Shown here one piece after another: positions 35,507-46,307 of a stretch of DNA of 49,101 bases. The notes beneath the pieces were generated by a model that saw only the letters and a list, made by a program, of their open reading frames with translations, ran no database searches and was not told the origin of the DNA. Made by a program: the position numbers and the translations under genes. Source of the stretch: Muribaculaceae bacterium (GTDB lineage Bacteria; Bacteroidota; Bacteroidia; Bacteroidales; Muribaculaceae); NCBI GenBank assembly GCA_017547845.1, contig JAFYNZ010000054.1, positions 1 through 49,101 of the forward strand. Reading direction: 5' to 3'. Numbering within the stretch: the first letter of the stretch is position 1; each line of letters begins with the position of its first letter.

Positions 35507-37021
35507 TTATTGTGTCACTCGTTCGAGCCACTTCACCATACCGAACATGATACCCATTGAGATGAGGCAAACAGCCAAGAAGACTGTCCAGCATTGCCAG
35601 ATAGGCCATGCGTTGTACATCAATGGACCCATCCAGAGAAGGAGGTTACCAAGTGCTGTCGCACCGAGCCAAAGACCTTGGCAAAGACCTTGGAGGTGCT
35701 TTGGAGCCACCTTTGACACGAATGAAAGACCGAGTGGTGAGATAAACAATTCAGCCACTGTAAGGAAGAAATAGAGTGCAAACAATACCCATGCACCGGC
35801 CTTCACTTGGTTAGCAATAGGAAGTGCGAGATAGTCTGTAGCTGAAGGATAACCCATCATGTAAGAGTAAACTGCCAAGAAGAGAAATGCGAGACCGGCG
35901 ATGAACATACCGATAGCAATCTTGCGTGGAGTAGAGATTTCCTTACCGCGACGGCTCAATGCGCCGAACACAGCCATGATGACCGGAGTGAGGATAATCA
36001 CATAGAATGGGTTGAGTGCTTGCCAGATTTCAGGTTGCACTGTAGATGTCTCTACGAAGTCGCGAGCGAAGAGTGAGAGTGATGTACCATTTTGGTGGAA
36101 TGAGAACCAGAAGAAGATCACTACGCCAAGCACTGCGAAGAGTGCAGCCATGCGTTGCTTGATATCCTTAGCCATAGCAGCCTTTTCTTCAGCTGTGTAT
36201 GTCACAGTCTCAGCAGCAGCCTTCTTAGCTGGAGTTGGGAATTGCTTCTTAGTGCAGATAAAGATAGTCAATGAGATGAACATTGCAGCCACTGAAGCGA
36301 TGAATGAGTAGTGGATACCTTCATTGAAGATTTGGAGATAGCGAGTGCAAGACTCAGCAAGGTTGTCGATGCTACCACCTGCAGCAGTCATAGCAGCAGT
36401 GAGGTTGTTCATAGCCTCAGCACCCATAGCAGCGCCATTGTTGATAAACTCGTGGCAGAGAGCAGGGAGGTTAGAGTTGTAAACGAAGCCGTTTTCGCCG
36501 AGCCACCAAGAGCGAAGCAATGGAGCAACGAATGGAGCGATAAGACCACCGACATTGATGAATACATAGAAAATTTGGAAACCTGAGTCGCGTTGCTTTT
36601 CGTAGCGTGGGTCGTCATACATCTGACCGACGATAGCCTGGAGGTTACCCTTGAAAAGACCATTACCAAAAGCAATCATGAACAATGCGCCGCAAGTCAT
36701 AGCGAGAAGCCATGTAGAGTTGCCTGCTGTCGCAAGGATTGGAATTGAAAGCACTACATAACCGAGAGCCATGATCACAAGACCAGTCATGATTGTACCC
36801 TTGTAGTTCTGAGTTTTGTCGGCGATAAGACCACCTACAAGGCTGAGAATGTAGATTCCGGCATAGAATACGGAGTAGACGATAGAACTTGTCTCACCGC
36901 TAAGACCGAATTTCGAGCATAAGAACAATACGAGTACGGCATTCATGATGTAGTAGCCGAATCGTTCTCCCATGTTACTGAGAGCTGCAGGGATCAACCC
37001 TTTTGGATGATTTTTAAACAT
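35507..37021 (-). CDS. POT/PTR-family proton-coupled peptide transporter
   Basis: The 504-residue MFS peptide transporter has NMGERFGYYIM and the leader FKNHPKGLIPAALS. It is a paralogue of the transporter at 32493-34244 but lacks its long Ala-rich loop. It has a different periplasmic or cytoplasmic loop near 165-220. It follows sufE by 47 nt with no clear promoter between, so may be co-transcribed with it. Its last 105 bp recur as a relic at 34456-34560. Confidence 0.93.
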   Translation of the reverse strand: MFKNHPKGLIPAALSNMGERFGYYIMNAVLVLFLCSKFGLSGETSSIVYSVFYAGIYILSLVGGLIADKTQNYKGTIMTGLVIMALGYVVLSIPILATAGNSTWLLAMTCGALFMIAFGNGLFKGNLQAIVGQMYDDPRYEKQRDSGFQIFYVFINVGGLIAPFVAPLLRSWWLGENGFVYNSNLPALCHEFINNGAAMGAEAMNNLTAAMTAAGGSIDNLAESCTRYLQIFNEGIHYSFIASVAAMFISLTIFICTKKQFPTPAKKAAAETVTYTAEEKAAMAKDIKQRMAALFAVLGVVIFFWFSFHQNGTSLSLFARDFVETSTVQPEIWQALNPFYVIILTPVIMAVFGALSRRGKEISTPRKIAIGMFIAGLAFLFLAVYSYMMGYPSATDYLALPIANQVKAGAWVLFALYFFLTVAELFISPLGLSFVSKVAPKHLQGLCQGLWLGATALGNLLLWMGPLMYNAWPIWQCWTVFLAVCLISMGIMFGMVKWLERVTQ

Positions 37022-37068
37022 AAATTTGTAGTGAATTAATTATTGAATGATTTATTTATTTTCGCTAT

Positions 37069-37497
37069 TTAGTTGCCTTTCAATGTCTTAAACGCCAAGG
37101 CATACATGCGCATCTGCTTCACCATCGCCACCAAGCCATTGCTGCGAGTAGGCGAAAGGTGCTCTTTGAGTCCGATGCTGTCGATGAAATAGAGTTCCGA
37201 GTCGAGGATATCTTCAGGCTTCTGCGAGCTCAACACTCTGAGCAACAATGCCACGATGCCCTTGACAATCATAGCGTCGGAGTCTGCCTCAAACACGACC
37301 TCGCCATCACCATTGAGTTCAGCATGAATCCACACTCGCGACTGACAGCCCTCGATAAGGTTTTCAGGTGTCTTGTAAGACTCAGGAATCTCAGGAAGTT
37401 GGCCTCCGAGTTCGATAATATACGCATAACGGTCCATCCAATCGGTCAGACCTTCAAATTCTTCGATTATTTCATCCTGTATATCATTGATTCTCAT
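37069..37497 (-). CDS. sufE: SufE cysteine desulfuration protein
   Basis: The 142-residue sulfur acceptor of the SUF iron-sulfur cluster pathway has the acceptor Cys51 in IEGCQSRVW, where the family expects it. It would work with SufS, not present in the window. It has its own promoter (TATCTTTG). Confidence 0.95.
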   Translation of the reverse strand: MRINDIQDEIIEEFEGLTDWMDRYAYIIELGGQLPEIPESYKTPENLIEGCQSRVWIHAELNGDGEVVFEADSDAMIVKGIVALLLRVLSSQKPEDILDSELYFIDSIGLKEHLSPTRSNGLVAMVKQMRMYALAFKTLKGN

Positions 37498-37539
37498 ATA
37501 TTTAACTTAATTTTAGGCGTTATCAAAACACATTTGGGA

Positions 37540-37547
37540 CAAAGATA
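37540..37547 (-). promoter_or_regulatory. Candidate -7 box of sufE
   Basis: The minus strand reads TATCTTTG, 43 nt before the start codon. A -33 box is not clear. Confidence 0.5.
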
Positions 37548-37653
37548 CAAAAAATCTTTCACATTATCGCATTCTTTGTGCAATTTCAACGATTTTTCAG
37601 TCTTTTTAGCGACTTTCATTGCTCAATGCACGACGACGGCACGCAACAGAAGC

Positions 37654-37685
37654 TTTGCACGCAACGAATATTTTTCGTAACTTTG
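37654..37685 (+). promoter_or_regulatory. Promoter of the acyltransferase gene
   Basis: TTTG (37654-37657) and TAACTTTG (37678-37685) are separated by 20 nt, 24 nt before the start codon. Confidence 0.7.
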
Positions 37686-37708
37686 CATAGACCATTAGAC
37701 AAACGATT

Positions 37709-38551
37709 ATGAATCAGATGCCGTTACAGATTGATTTGCAAGCCATTATCATCGCTCGCGTTCCTCGCAAAAAGCGACGCTTTGTGCCCAACGCTTTGAT
37801 ACGCCTTGTGGAGAAAATCATTTGCCAAGATCAGCTCAACGCCATACTCCGTGACACCCACCCCCACGAGGGAGTGGCATTTGCCGACGCTCTGCTCCGT
37901 CACCTCAACATCAGCATCGAAGTCATCGGTCGCGAGAATATCCCGAGCCACGGCAGATTCATCTTCGCATCCAATCACCCTCTCGGTGGCCTCGACGGCA
38001 TCTCGCTCATCAAAGTACTGGGCGACATTTACGGCCCTGACGGCGTGCGATTTCTGGTCAACGACATCTTAATGAACGTGCGTCCTCTGCGCAGCGTCTT
38101 TCTACCCATCAACAAATACGGCTCCCAAGGACGTGCGGCAGCCGAACTCATCAACCAGACCTACGTTTCTGACACTCAAATGATTATCTTCCCCGCCGGA
38201 CTTGTCAGCCGACGACACAAGGGAGGCGCAATCAAAGACCTTCAGTGGCAGAAAGCATTCATCGCCAAAGCCATAGAGCACGAGCGCGACATCATACCCA
38301 TCTACTTCGAGGGACTCAACAGCTCCTTCTTCTACAACTTTGCTCATTGGCGTAAACGCAGCGGTCTGAAAATCAACATTGAGCAAGCACTCCTCCCCTC
38401 CGAACTCGTCAAAGCTCGCGACAAGCATTTCCGCATCCACATCGGTCGACCTGTCGGTTGGCAATCGCTCAAACAAAGCGACCTCACCCCTATCCAACTT
38501 GCCGACGACATCAAAGCCGTTGTTTACGACCTCCCTCTGCAAAAGCGATAA
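37709..38551 (+). CDS. PlsC-like acyltransferase (GlsA-type)
   Basis: The 280-residue protein has an acyltransferase core with SNHPLGGLDGISL (a His-X5-Asp variant of the HX4D motif), FLVNDILMNVRPL and FPAGLVSRRHKGG. It adds an acyl chain to a lysolipid at the inner membrane face. The NHPLGGLD form is the one I associate with the Bacteroides O-acyltransferase of glycine-lipid synthesis (GlsA); the GlsB partner is not beside it, so the lipid product is uncertain. Confidence 0.82.
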   Translation: MNQMPLQIDLQAIIIARVPRKKRRFVPNALIRLVEKIICQDQLNAILRDTHPHEGVAFADALLRHLNISIEVIGRENIPSHGRFIFASNHPLGGLDGISLIKVLGDIYGPDGVRFLVNDILMNVRPLRSVFLPINKYGSQGRAAAELINQTYVSDTQMIIFPAGLVSRRHKGGAIKDLQWQKAFIAKAIEHERDIIPIYFEGLNSSFFYNFAHWRKRSGLKINIEQALLPSELVKARDKHFRIHIGRPVGWQSLKQSDLTPIQLADDIKAVVYDLPLQKR

Positions 38552-38706
38552 AACAGAATTGCGTGATGCTCAGCGAACTATTTTATCAGTCAGAATGTTG
38601 AATATAAGGTTAACTATAGATTCACAAAATCGAGTTAACGATATATTTACAAATTAACCTATAATCAATAGAGAAACCTTTTTTACCAATCATAAATCAA
38701 ACAATT

Positions 38707-39198
38707 ATGAAGATAAATAAAAAATTAATCTTCGGTATCGTGTGCCTTTCGTATCTCGGACTGGGAGACATCTCTGCCGGTGTGATGCAGATACACTTCA
38801 CCGAAGACAAGCCTATGATCGAAACCGATCTGAGCGCAATCGATAAGATCACCTTTACTGATACAAGTTTTTCGATTCTATCGACCGACAATGCGACTAC
38901 AGATTACGGCTATGGAGAAGTAGACAAAATCACATTTTCCGACTTCAACAGCATTCAAAAGATTGGCAATGAGGATAATATCCGACTGCTGATTTCGCCT
39001 AATCCGGTCGACGACATCATTCGCATCGTCGGATACAACAATTCTGAGGCGGCTCAACTCGCAATCTATTCGCTCGATGGTGAAGAGATGATGCGAGTCG
39101 ACAATTGGCAAGGCGAGCCTATCGATGCGTCGCAACTCTCAGCAGGCATTTACATTTTAAGAATTAACACCCACACAATTAAATTCATCAAATCATGA
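38707..39198 (+). CDS. Small exported protein with T9SS type A sorting domain (copy 1)
   Basis: The 163-residue protein has a signal peptide (about 1-25, ending DISAG). A short beta region follows with two IDKITF/VDKITF strands, then a C-terminal Por-secretion/type A sorting domain (about 95-163: ISPNPVDDIIRI, YSLDGEEMMRV, LSAGIYILRI, KFIKS). The sorting domain forms almost half the protein, so the mature cargo is tiny. Its stop overlaps the start of the next gene by 4 nt (ATGA), implying coupled translation. About 14 residues differ from copy 2 at 41341, mainly in the signal peptide. Confidence 0.88.
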   Translation: MKINKKLIFGIVCLSYLGLGDISAGVMQIHFTEDKPMIETDLSAIDKITFTDTSFSILSTDNATTDYGYGEVDKITFSDFNSIQKIGNEDNIRLLISPNPVDDIIRIVGYNNSEAAQLAIYSLDGEEMMRVDNWQGEPIDASQLSAGIYILRINTHTIKFIKS

Positions 39199-41294
39199 AG
39201 AAGATATACTCTTTATTAGCACTGCTGATGACATTCTTCTATGTCTCGGCACAAACCACGGAAGTGAGAAATCGTCTGGTCATCACAGAAAAAAGTGGCA
39301 AACAAAGCATTTTTATTATCGATGACTTGGAAGATGTGTCGTTTAAGACGATAAAATATGTATATGCCGATATCGTCATCCATGAAATCACAAGCAATAA
39401 ACTTGTAATCTCGACTGAGAAGTCAAGAAATTGCGCCAGCTACAAGTTGATGTGCATGCCGACGGCAGAAGCATCTCAATATTCAGACTTGGAATTGGCT
39501 GAATACATCAACGACAATTCGACAAACACCTACACACAAAATCTTGATTACGAAGTGTTGAGTGGACTTAATCTGTCGGAAGACGAAGACTACACACTTG
39601 CCTCTGTCGGCATCGATACCTATGGTATTGCGTCGGAAGTGGTCAGAGCTCCATTCTCTCTCTCCGACATCAGCGACATTCTCAATGTCTATGATATCAC
39701 CCAAAACAGCTTCTCTTTCGACATCAACATTGAGGGCAATTACTTGTTCTTCCCTATAGCGAAAGCAGAGTTGGACATCTATGGCGTCACTACCAATCAA
39801 TATCTCGAACAGTTTGGTATTCCGGGCTTAAATGCAAACAGCTACACATGGATAGACGGCAACTATTATGACTCTGTATATCCGATGAGCGTTAAGCCTG
39901 ACAGAGATTATATCTTGGCAGCTGTCGAAACAGATGCCGACAAGAACATAATCGGCGAAATCACCTACACTTTGGAGTTCAGAACGCCTCCGACTGCTAC
40001 TTCCGAGGCCGGTGTGCAGACAGTCTTTTCCGACATCACCTCTACATCGGTGAAGATTTCGACTACACCCGACAGTTCGGTTAAGTCCTACTATGTATAT
40101 GTTCGCGATAAGGCATGGTATGACAGCATTATTTCCGGCTACGGCGAAAGCATGCTCATGACGCTTATCAAGTACCCAAGTGCAGGATCATGGTATCTCA
40201 GCGGCAACAACACCGATACCTGGAGCGGACTTATTCCAAGCACAGAATATTGCATCGGAGTATTGGCAGTAGACAATAACAACGCCGAAAAACTTGAGAT
40301 TTACAATTTCACCACTCTCGAATCATCAGGTCTCCTCCCAAGCGTCGATGTGGTATTGAATCCTCACAGCACTAAGGGACACAACACTTTGACACTCAAC
40401 CTCAAGGGCGAAAATGTGGCTAACCTCTACTACGCATTTACAGCAGATGCCGATATTAAGGAAGAATTGAACAAAGGATTTACTGTTGCCGAAGTGGCAA
40501 AGAATCGCGGTGCGCAACTTACAAGCGAACAAATTGCGATGTTGACATCAGGAGCGGGCGTTAATATCGAGTTTGACAACCTATGGCGTAGCACCGACTA
40601 CACTTGCTTGGTATGCGCTATCAGCGCCGAACAGGTAGAGACATCTGCAAGCATCACAACCACTACCGAGCCTGAGCCTGTACCGACCCGCGTAGAGTCT
40701 GAACTATTCGAAACACTTGTCGGCGAATGGGAGATCTCTTACGAATTTATGGATTACAATTATCTGCCACAAGTCATCGAAGGCGCAGTAGTCAGAATTG
40801 CAGCAGGCGTCGATGACGCAAGCACTCAAGAATATCGTTCGCTCAATCGCCTCGTCATTCTCGACTATCCATTCCAAGCAGACTGGGCAACCAATCCTAT
40901 CCCATCATTATTGCCTGAAGACTTGTGTGCATACACTTATTGGAAGGAGAATAAATCGTTGGCATATCGCGACTACGGACCAAAATTCTTCTTGGAAATA
41001 GATGCGAATGGCAATATCACTATCCCTACTGCACAAAACTACAACTTCTACGGTTGGAGCGACAATGTGATGCAATTCTACGGTTGCGACTACGACAACC
41101 TTATGACTGCTCCTGCCACTTTCCCTGTGACTTTATCGGAAGATGGCAACACGCTGACCATCAAAGCTCACGTGGCGGGTCCTGAGTTCGACAACGGCGT
41201 TTATCGTCCAGCTGTATTTATGAAGGCAAGCGACGGCGACAAGATGTGGAATGCCGCAATCACCGACATTGTACTCACCAGAGTAATCAAATAA
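39195..41294 (+). CDS. Exported repeat/beta-domain protein without sorting domain (copy 1 partner)
   Basis: The 699-residue protein has a signal peptide (MKKIYSLLALLMTFFYVSAQ). An N-terminal stub (about 20-55: NRLVITEKSGKQ...DLEDVSF) is also found in the partner of copy 2. Then come fibronectin III-like or Ig-like beta segments (for example 'VLAAVE' and 'TPDSSVKSYYVYVRDKAWY'). The C-terminal domain (about 505-699) has 'LVGEWEISYEF', which looks lipocalin-like. No T9SS sorting domain is visible at its end (IVLTRVIK). The function may be an extracellular binding protein, sorted or anchored by another means. Confidence 0.75.
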   Translation: MKKIYSLLALLMTFFYVSAQTTEVRNRLVITEKSGKQSIFIIDDLEDVSFKTIKYVYADIVIHEITSNKLVISTEKSRNCASYKLMCMPTAEASQYSDLELAEYINDNSTNTYTQNLDYEVLSGLNLSEDEDYTLASVGIDTYGIASEVVRAPFSLSDISDILNVYDITQNSFSFDINIEGNYLFFPIAKAELDIYGVTTNQYLEQFGIPGLNANSYTWIDGNYYDSVYPMSVKPDRDYILAAVETDADKNIIGEITYTLEFRTPPTATSEAGVQTVFSDITSTSVKISTTPDSSVKSYYVYVRDKAWYDSIISGYGESMLMTLIKYPSAGSWYLSGNNTDTWSGLIPSTEYCIGVLAVDNNNAEKLEIYNFTTLESSGLLPSVDVVLNPHSTKGHNTLTLNLKGENVANLYYAFTADADIKEELNKGFTVAEVAKNRGAQLTSEQIAMLTSGAGVNIEFDNLWRSTDYTCLVCAISAEQVETSASITTTTEPEPVPTRVESELFETLVGEWEISYEFMDYNYLPQVIEGAVVRIAAGVDDASTQEYRSLNRLVILDYPFQADWATNPIPSLLPEDLCAYTYWKENKSLAYRDYGPKFFLEIDANGNITIPTAQNYNFYGWSDNVMQFYGCDYDNLMTAPATFPVTLSEDGNTLTIKAHVAGPEFDNGVYRPAVFMKASDGDKMWNAAITDIVLTRVIK

Positions 41295-41340
41295 CCGAGT
41301 ATCATCAGATTAATGTTTTACGAATCATAACGCAAACAGT

Positions 41341-41832
41341 ATGAATCTAAATAAGAAAATAATCCTTGGCATCGCGTGTCTTTCATCTCTTGGACTGAAA
41401 GACGCCTCTGCCGGTGTGATGCAGATACACTTCACCGAAGACAAGCCCATGATCGAAACCGATCTAAGTGCAATCGATAAAATCACCTTTACCGATACAA
41501 GTTTTTCGATTCTATCGACCGACAATGCGACTACAGACTATAGCTATGGCGAAGTAGAGAAAATCACATTTTCCGATTTCAACAGCATTCATAAAATTGG
41601 CAATGAGGATAATATCCGACTGCTGATTTCGCCTAATCCGGTCGACGACATCATTCGCATCGTAGGCTACAACAACTCTGAGCCTGCGCAACTCTCAATC
41701 TATTCGCTCGACGGTGAAGAGATGATGCGAATCGACAATTGGCAAGGCGAGCCTATCGATGCGTCGCAACTCTCAGCAGGCATTTACATTCTAAGAATCA
41801 ACACCCACACAATTAAATTTATCAAATCATGA
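41341..41832 (+). CDS. Small exported protein with T9SS type A sorting domain (copy 2)
   Basis: The 163-residue near-duplicate of 38707-39198 has the same layout of signal peptide, IDKITF strands and sorting domain. It differs at about 14 positions (about 8 in the signal peptide). It again overlaps the following gene by 4 nt. The gap to the preceding gene is 46 nt. High similarity to copy 1 contrasts with the strong divergence of the genes that follow each copy. Confidence 0.88.
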   Translation: MNLNKKIILGIACLSSLGLKDASAGVMQIHFTEDKPMIETDLSAIDKITFTDTSFSILSTDNATTDYSYGEVEKITFSDFNSIHKIGNEDNIRLLISPNPVDDIIRIVGYNNSEPAQLSIYSLDGEEMMRIDNWQGEPIDASQLSAGIYILRINTHTIKFIKS

Positions 41833-44330
41833 AAAAGATATATGCAATATTGGCAGTGCTGATGACCTTCTTTGTTGTCTCGGCACAAACCTCAGAAGAG
41901 AGAAATCGTCTGATCGTCACAGAAAAAAGTGGTGTGCAGACTGCATTTAAAGTAGAAAACATTGAAAGCATCTCGTTTGAATATGTCAATGAGGGGACAG
42001 AAGGGTTCGGAGTCGATATCTCCTACTCATCACTCGGTGTCTCTGGCGCTACCATCACATTTACACCCAACGAAGCTTCTACCTCCTACATCGCACGTGT
42101 AATGTCGAAGAAGGACCTGCAGTCATATCAGTGCTACGACCAAAACGGCAGATTGGACGATGCCGCGACACTGAGATACGTGACAAACAACCCTTATATT
42201 GACAACTATGCACACATAGGCACATATTCTACGACAGTCAACAACCTTCTTCCAAACACAGAATATGTCGCTTTAGCATTCGAATACTATACAGATGTCA
42301 ACAAAGTTGACCATATAGAATTTAAGACTCTAGATGGAGAAATAGATGCTAAATTCGTGGCATCCGACATTGTCACCGATTACAGAAAAGCCACTGTGAA
42401 TATCACAGCCCAAAATGGTGGCGAGGCATGGACTTACTATCTGATGGAAAAAGAGTGGTATCTCACCTACGACGAGCCTGTCCAAAACTGCTACTACGGA
42501 TTATACAACACATACGTAATCACTCCTGACAAATACAACTACTCTTTCAGCGAATACCTCAAGAGCGTGGCCCTCTACGGCGACCAAACCATCTCGTTGA
42601 CTAATCTTGAAAGCGACAAAGAATATGTGCTTGCAGTATTCAATATCGATATAAATACTACCGACCCAACTCAAGTCTACGACTGGTACTACTTGCCGGT
42701 AGAGTTTAAAACACTAACCCCTGATGAAGGCAATCAGCCTGAAATAGATGTGTTCGTAGAACGTATCGAACAAAACACATTAAACTATTATATCTATTTC
42801 AATGTCCGTATGAACGAAGCTGCAGTAGAGGCCTACGACAGTCTGCTTCCTTACAGTACCTTTGGCTCATACTACCAACAAGGTGGTTGGGATAATGTTG
42901 GCGACCTCTTCCACTCTCCTTACGGAACAAACCACTCCTTGACTGAGTATGACCCAACAGCAATCGAACAAGCCAAGACCGCTAATGGATTTACCTTCGT
43001 TTACACTTGGTCGAAACTCAATCACGACTACTATAAGAGCGCAGGCAACTATAACTATGGTCTTTGTATCACTGTTTTCAACGAGCAGGGAGTCCGCGCG
43101 CAAAATGGGGTAATAGTGAAGTCTTCAGAATTGGAAAATTCCGACACAAGACCGGACACAGGCGAGGGTATTAAAATCGACATCGCAAGTGTTTCGATAA
43201 ATCCGACCAATGCAACCATCAAATTCATCCCAAGCGACTCGACTACAGAGTACATCGCTCGCATGATATCAAAAGCTGAATTGAATGCTGCCGGACTACT
43301 TAATGCCGACGGAACTGTTGCTGAATTGAATACTCTTGCTTATCTCTTGAACAACCCATTCATCGAGAATTATTTACATGTTGGCAACTACGAAATGTAT
43401 GTGAACAGTCTCCGTCCACAGACAGAATATGTGGCTGTCGCATTCGAGTATTCCACTGATGTGATGAAACTCGACTACATGCAATTCACTACACCTCAAG
43501 GTGATACAACCGACCAATTTGCTATAAACAGCATAGATATTGACTACACTAAGGCCACTGTTGACGTAACAGCGTTGAACAATGGTGGTGCGTGGACATA
43601 TTATTTGATGGAAAAAGAATGGTATATCACTTACGACGATCCAATTCAAAACTGCTACTATGGATTGTATAACACGTTCGTAATCAAACCGGACGATTAT
43701 AACAACTCATTTAGCGAATACCTTAAAACTGTTGCCCTCTATGGCGACCAAACCATCACTTTGACCAATCTCGAAAGTGACAAGGAATATGTCTTGGCAC
43801 TATTTAATATCGACATAAACACTATCGATCCGACTCAAATCTATGATTGGAACTATATGCCGGTGGAATTCAAAACTCTCACACCAAGTGATGACAATAA
43901 GCCTACGGTAGATGTTACATTAGAAAAAATCGAACAAGATGATACCAGCTACTACATCTACGTCAATCTAAAGGTTAATGACCTCGTGACTGAAGCATGG
44001 GACAAGTTGTTGCCAGACAATAATTTCAAGACATATTACGACGCAGGCGGTTGGGATAATATGGGTGACCTCTTCCATTCACCTTCGGGTTGGGGAAATC
44101 ACAATGTGACTACTTACGACTCTGACGCTATCCAACAAGCCAAGACTGCCGAGGGATTTACCTTCAAATACGCATGGCCAAAATACTACCACGAAGAATT
44201 TAAGAAGTATGGCGATGTTTCAGAATGCTACGGATTATGTGTGACAGTATTTACCGAGCAAGGTGCTCGTGCTCAAGATGGCATCATTATCTACAACGAG
44301 GATTTGGAAAATTCAAATTACGCGCAATAA
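41829..44330 (+). CDS. Exported protein with two about 385-residue repeats (copy 2 partner)
   Basis: The 833-residue protein has a signal peptide (about 1-20, ending VVSAQ). The same N-terminal stub as its counterpart follows (NRLIVTEKSGVQ...IESISF). Then come two long repeats, about 59-444 and 445-833. Each contains YIARxxSK, PNTEYVA/PQTEYVA, AWTYYLMEKEWY, NCYYGLYNT, LESDKEYVLA and GGWDN, and each half looks like Ig/FN3 pairs. No sorting domain is visible at the C-terminus (EDLENSNYAQ). The function is unknown; it is probably surface-exposed. Confidence 0.78.
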   Translation: MKKIYAILAVLMTFFVVSAQTSEERNRLIVTEKSGVQTAFKVENIESISFEYVNEGTEGFGVDISYSSLGVSGATITFTPNEASTSYIARVMSKKDLQSYQCYDQNGRLDDAATLRYVTNNPYIDNYAHIGTYSTTVNNLLPNTEYVALAFEYYTDVNKVDHIEFKTLDGEIDAKFVASDIVTDYRKATVNITAQNGGEAWTYYLMEKEWYLTYDEPVQNCYYGLYNTYVITPDKYNYSFSEYLKSVALYGDQTISLTNLESDKEYVLAVFNIDINTTDPTQVYDWYYLPVEFKTLTPDEGNQPEIDVFVERIEQNTLNYYIYFNVRMNEAAVEAYDSLLPYSTFGSYYQQGGWDNVGDLFHSPYGTNHSLTEYDPTAIEQAKTANGFTFVYTWSKLNHDYYKSAGNYNYGLCITVFNEQGVRAQNGVIVKSSELENSDTRPDTGEGIKIDIASVSINPTNATIKFIPSDSTTEYIARMISKAELNAAGLLNADGTVAELNTLAYLLNNPFIENYLHVGNYEMYVNSLRPQTEYVAVAFEYSTDVMKLDYMQFTTPQGDTTDQFAINSIDIDYTKATVDVTALNNGGAWTYYLMEKEWYITYDDPIQNCYYGLYNTFVIKPDDYNNSFSEYLKTVALYGDQTITLTNLESDKEYVLALFNIDINTIDPTQIYDWNYMPVEFKTLTPSDDNKPTVDVTLEKIEQDDTSYYIYVNLKVNDLVTEAWDKLLPDNNFKTYYDAGGWDNMGDLFHSPSGWGNHNVTTYDSDAIQQAKTAEGFTFKYAWPKYYHEEFKKYGDVSECYGLCVTVFTEQGARAQDGIIIYNEDLENSNYAQ
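42003..44327 (+). repeat. Internal duplication within the 833-residue gene
   Basis: The segments 42003-43160 and 43161-44327 encode the two long homologous repeats of the 833-residue protein. They are alike in order and spacing of motifs throughout but already diverged at many residues. Confidence 0.8.
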
Positions 44331-44364
44331 TGTGTCGCTAACACCGACAATCGGTTAAACGAAT

Positions 44365-44384
44365 TTGACCATTAAGGTCAATTT
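44365..44384 (+). terminator. Short hairpin after the duplicated module
   Basis: TTGACC (44365-44370) pairs with GGTCAA (44376-44381), with a 5-nt loop and TTT after it. It lies 35 nt past the stop of the 833-residue gene. Confidence 0.4.
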
Positions 44385-44393
44385 GCAGGCTGC

Positions 44394-44443
44394 GATATGC
44401 CCACACTCCCTACAAATGCGGGGGTTGTGGGCATATCTATTTA
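44394..44443 (+). terminator. Terminator of the surface-protein module
   Basis: A perfect 12-bp stem, GATATGCCCACA (44394-44405) with its complement (44426-44437), is followed by TATTTAT. It lies about 65 nt after the 833-residue gene. The rest of the 331-bp gap to pyrG holds the pyrG promoter and nothing else I can identify. Confidence 0.65.
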
Positions 44444-44572
44444 TCGGGAGAGTGATTTCTATTTTGGGATCGCTCGACAGGTCATTTTTCAACTCTGCTG
44501 ACGATGAGACATATCATTACAACTCTCGCAACAACTATCGACGACATGACGAAATTTAAATCCTTATTCGCT

Positions 44573-44603
44573 ATTGTGGATTGTATAAATTTTGTTAACT
44601 TTG
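44573..44603 (+). promoter_or_regulatory. Promoter of pyrG
   Basis: ATTG (44573-44576) and TAACTTTG (44596-44603) are separated by 19 nt, about 60 nt before the pyrG start. Confidence 0.6.
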
Positions 44604-44649
44604 CAGATTGAATGGTGTTTTCTATTCAGTACTAAAAGTTTGCAAATAA

Positions 44650-46278
<1,629 letters not shown>

Positions 46279-46307
46279 AACCAAACATTATTCTGATATA
46301 ACAAAGT

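Larger units (their letters stand above)
38707..41832 (+). repeat. Tandem duplication of the sorting-domain gene and its coupled partner
   Basis: The 492-bp small gene is present twice (38707-39198, 41341-41832) about 2.6 kb apart. Both copies have a 4-nt ATGA overlap with a large gene sharing only the first about 55 residues. This is a duplicated two-gene module. Confidence 0.85.

Noticed and set aside
38603-38664. Inverted repeat AGGTTAA...TTAACCT before copy 1 of the sorting-domain gene
   Set aside because: Arms of 7 bp with about 40 nt between are short, and no counterpart is seen before copy 2.
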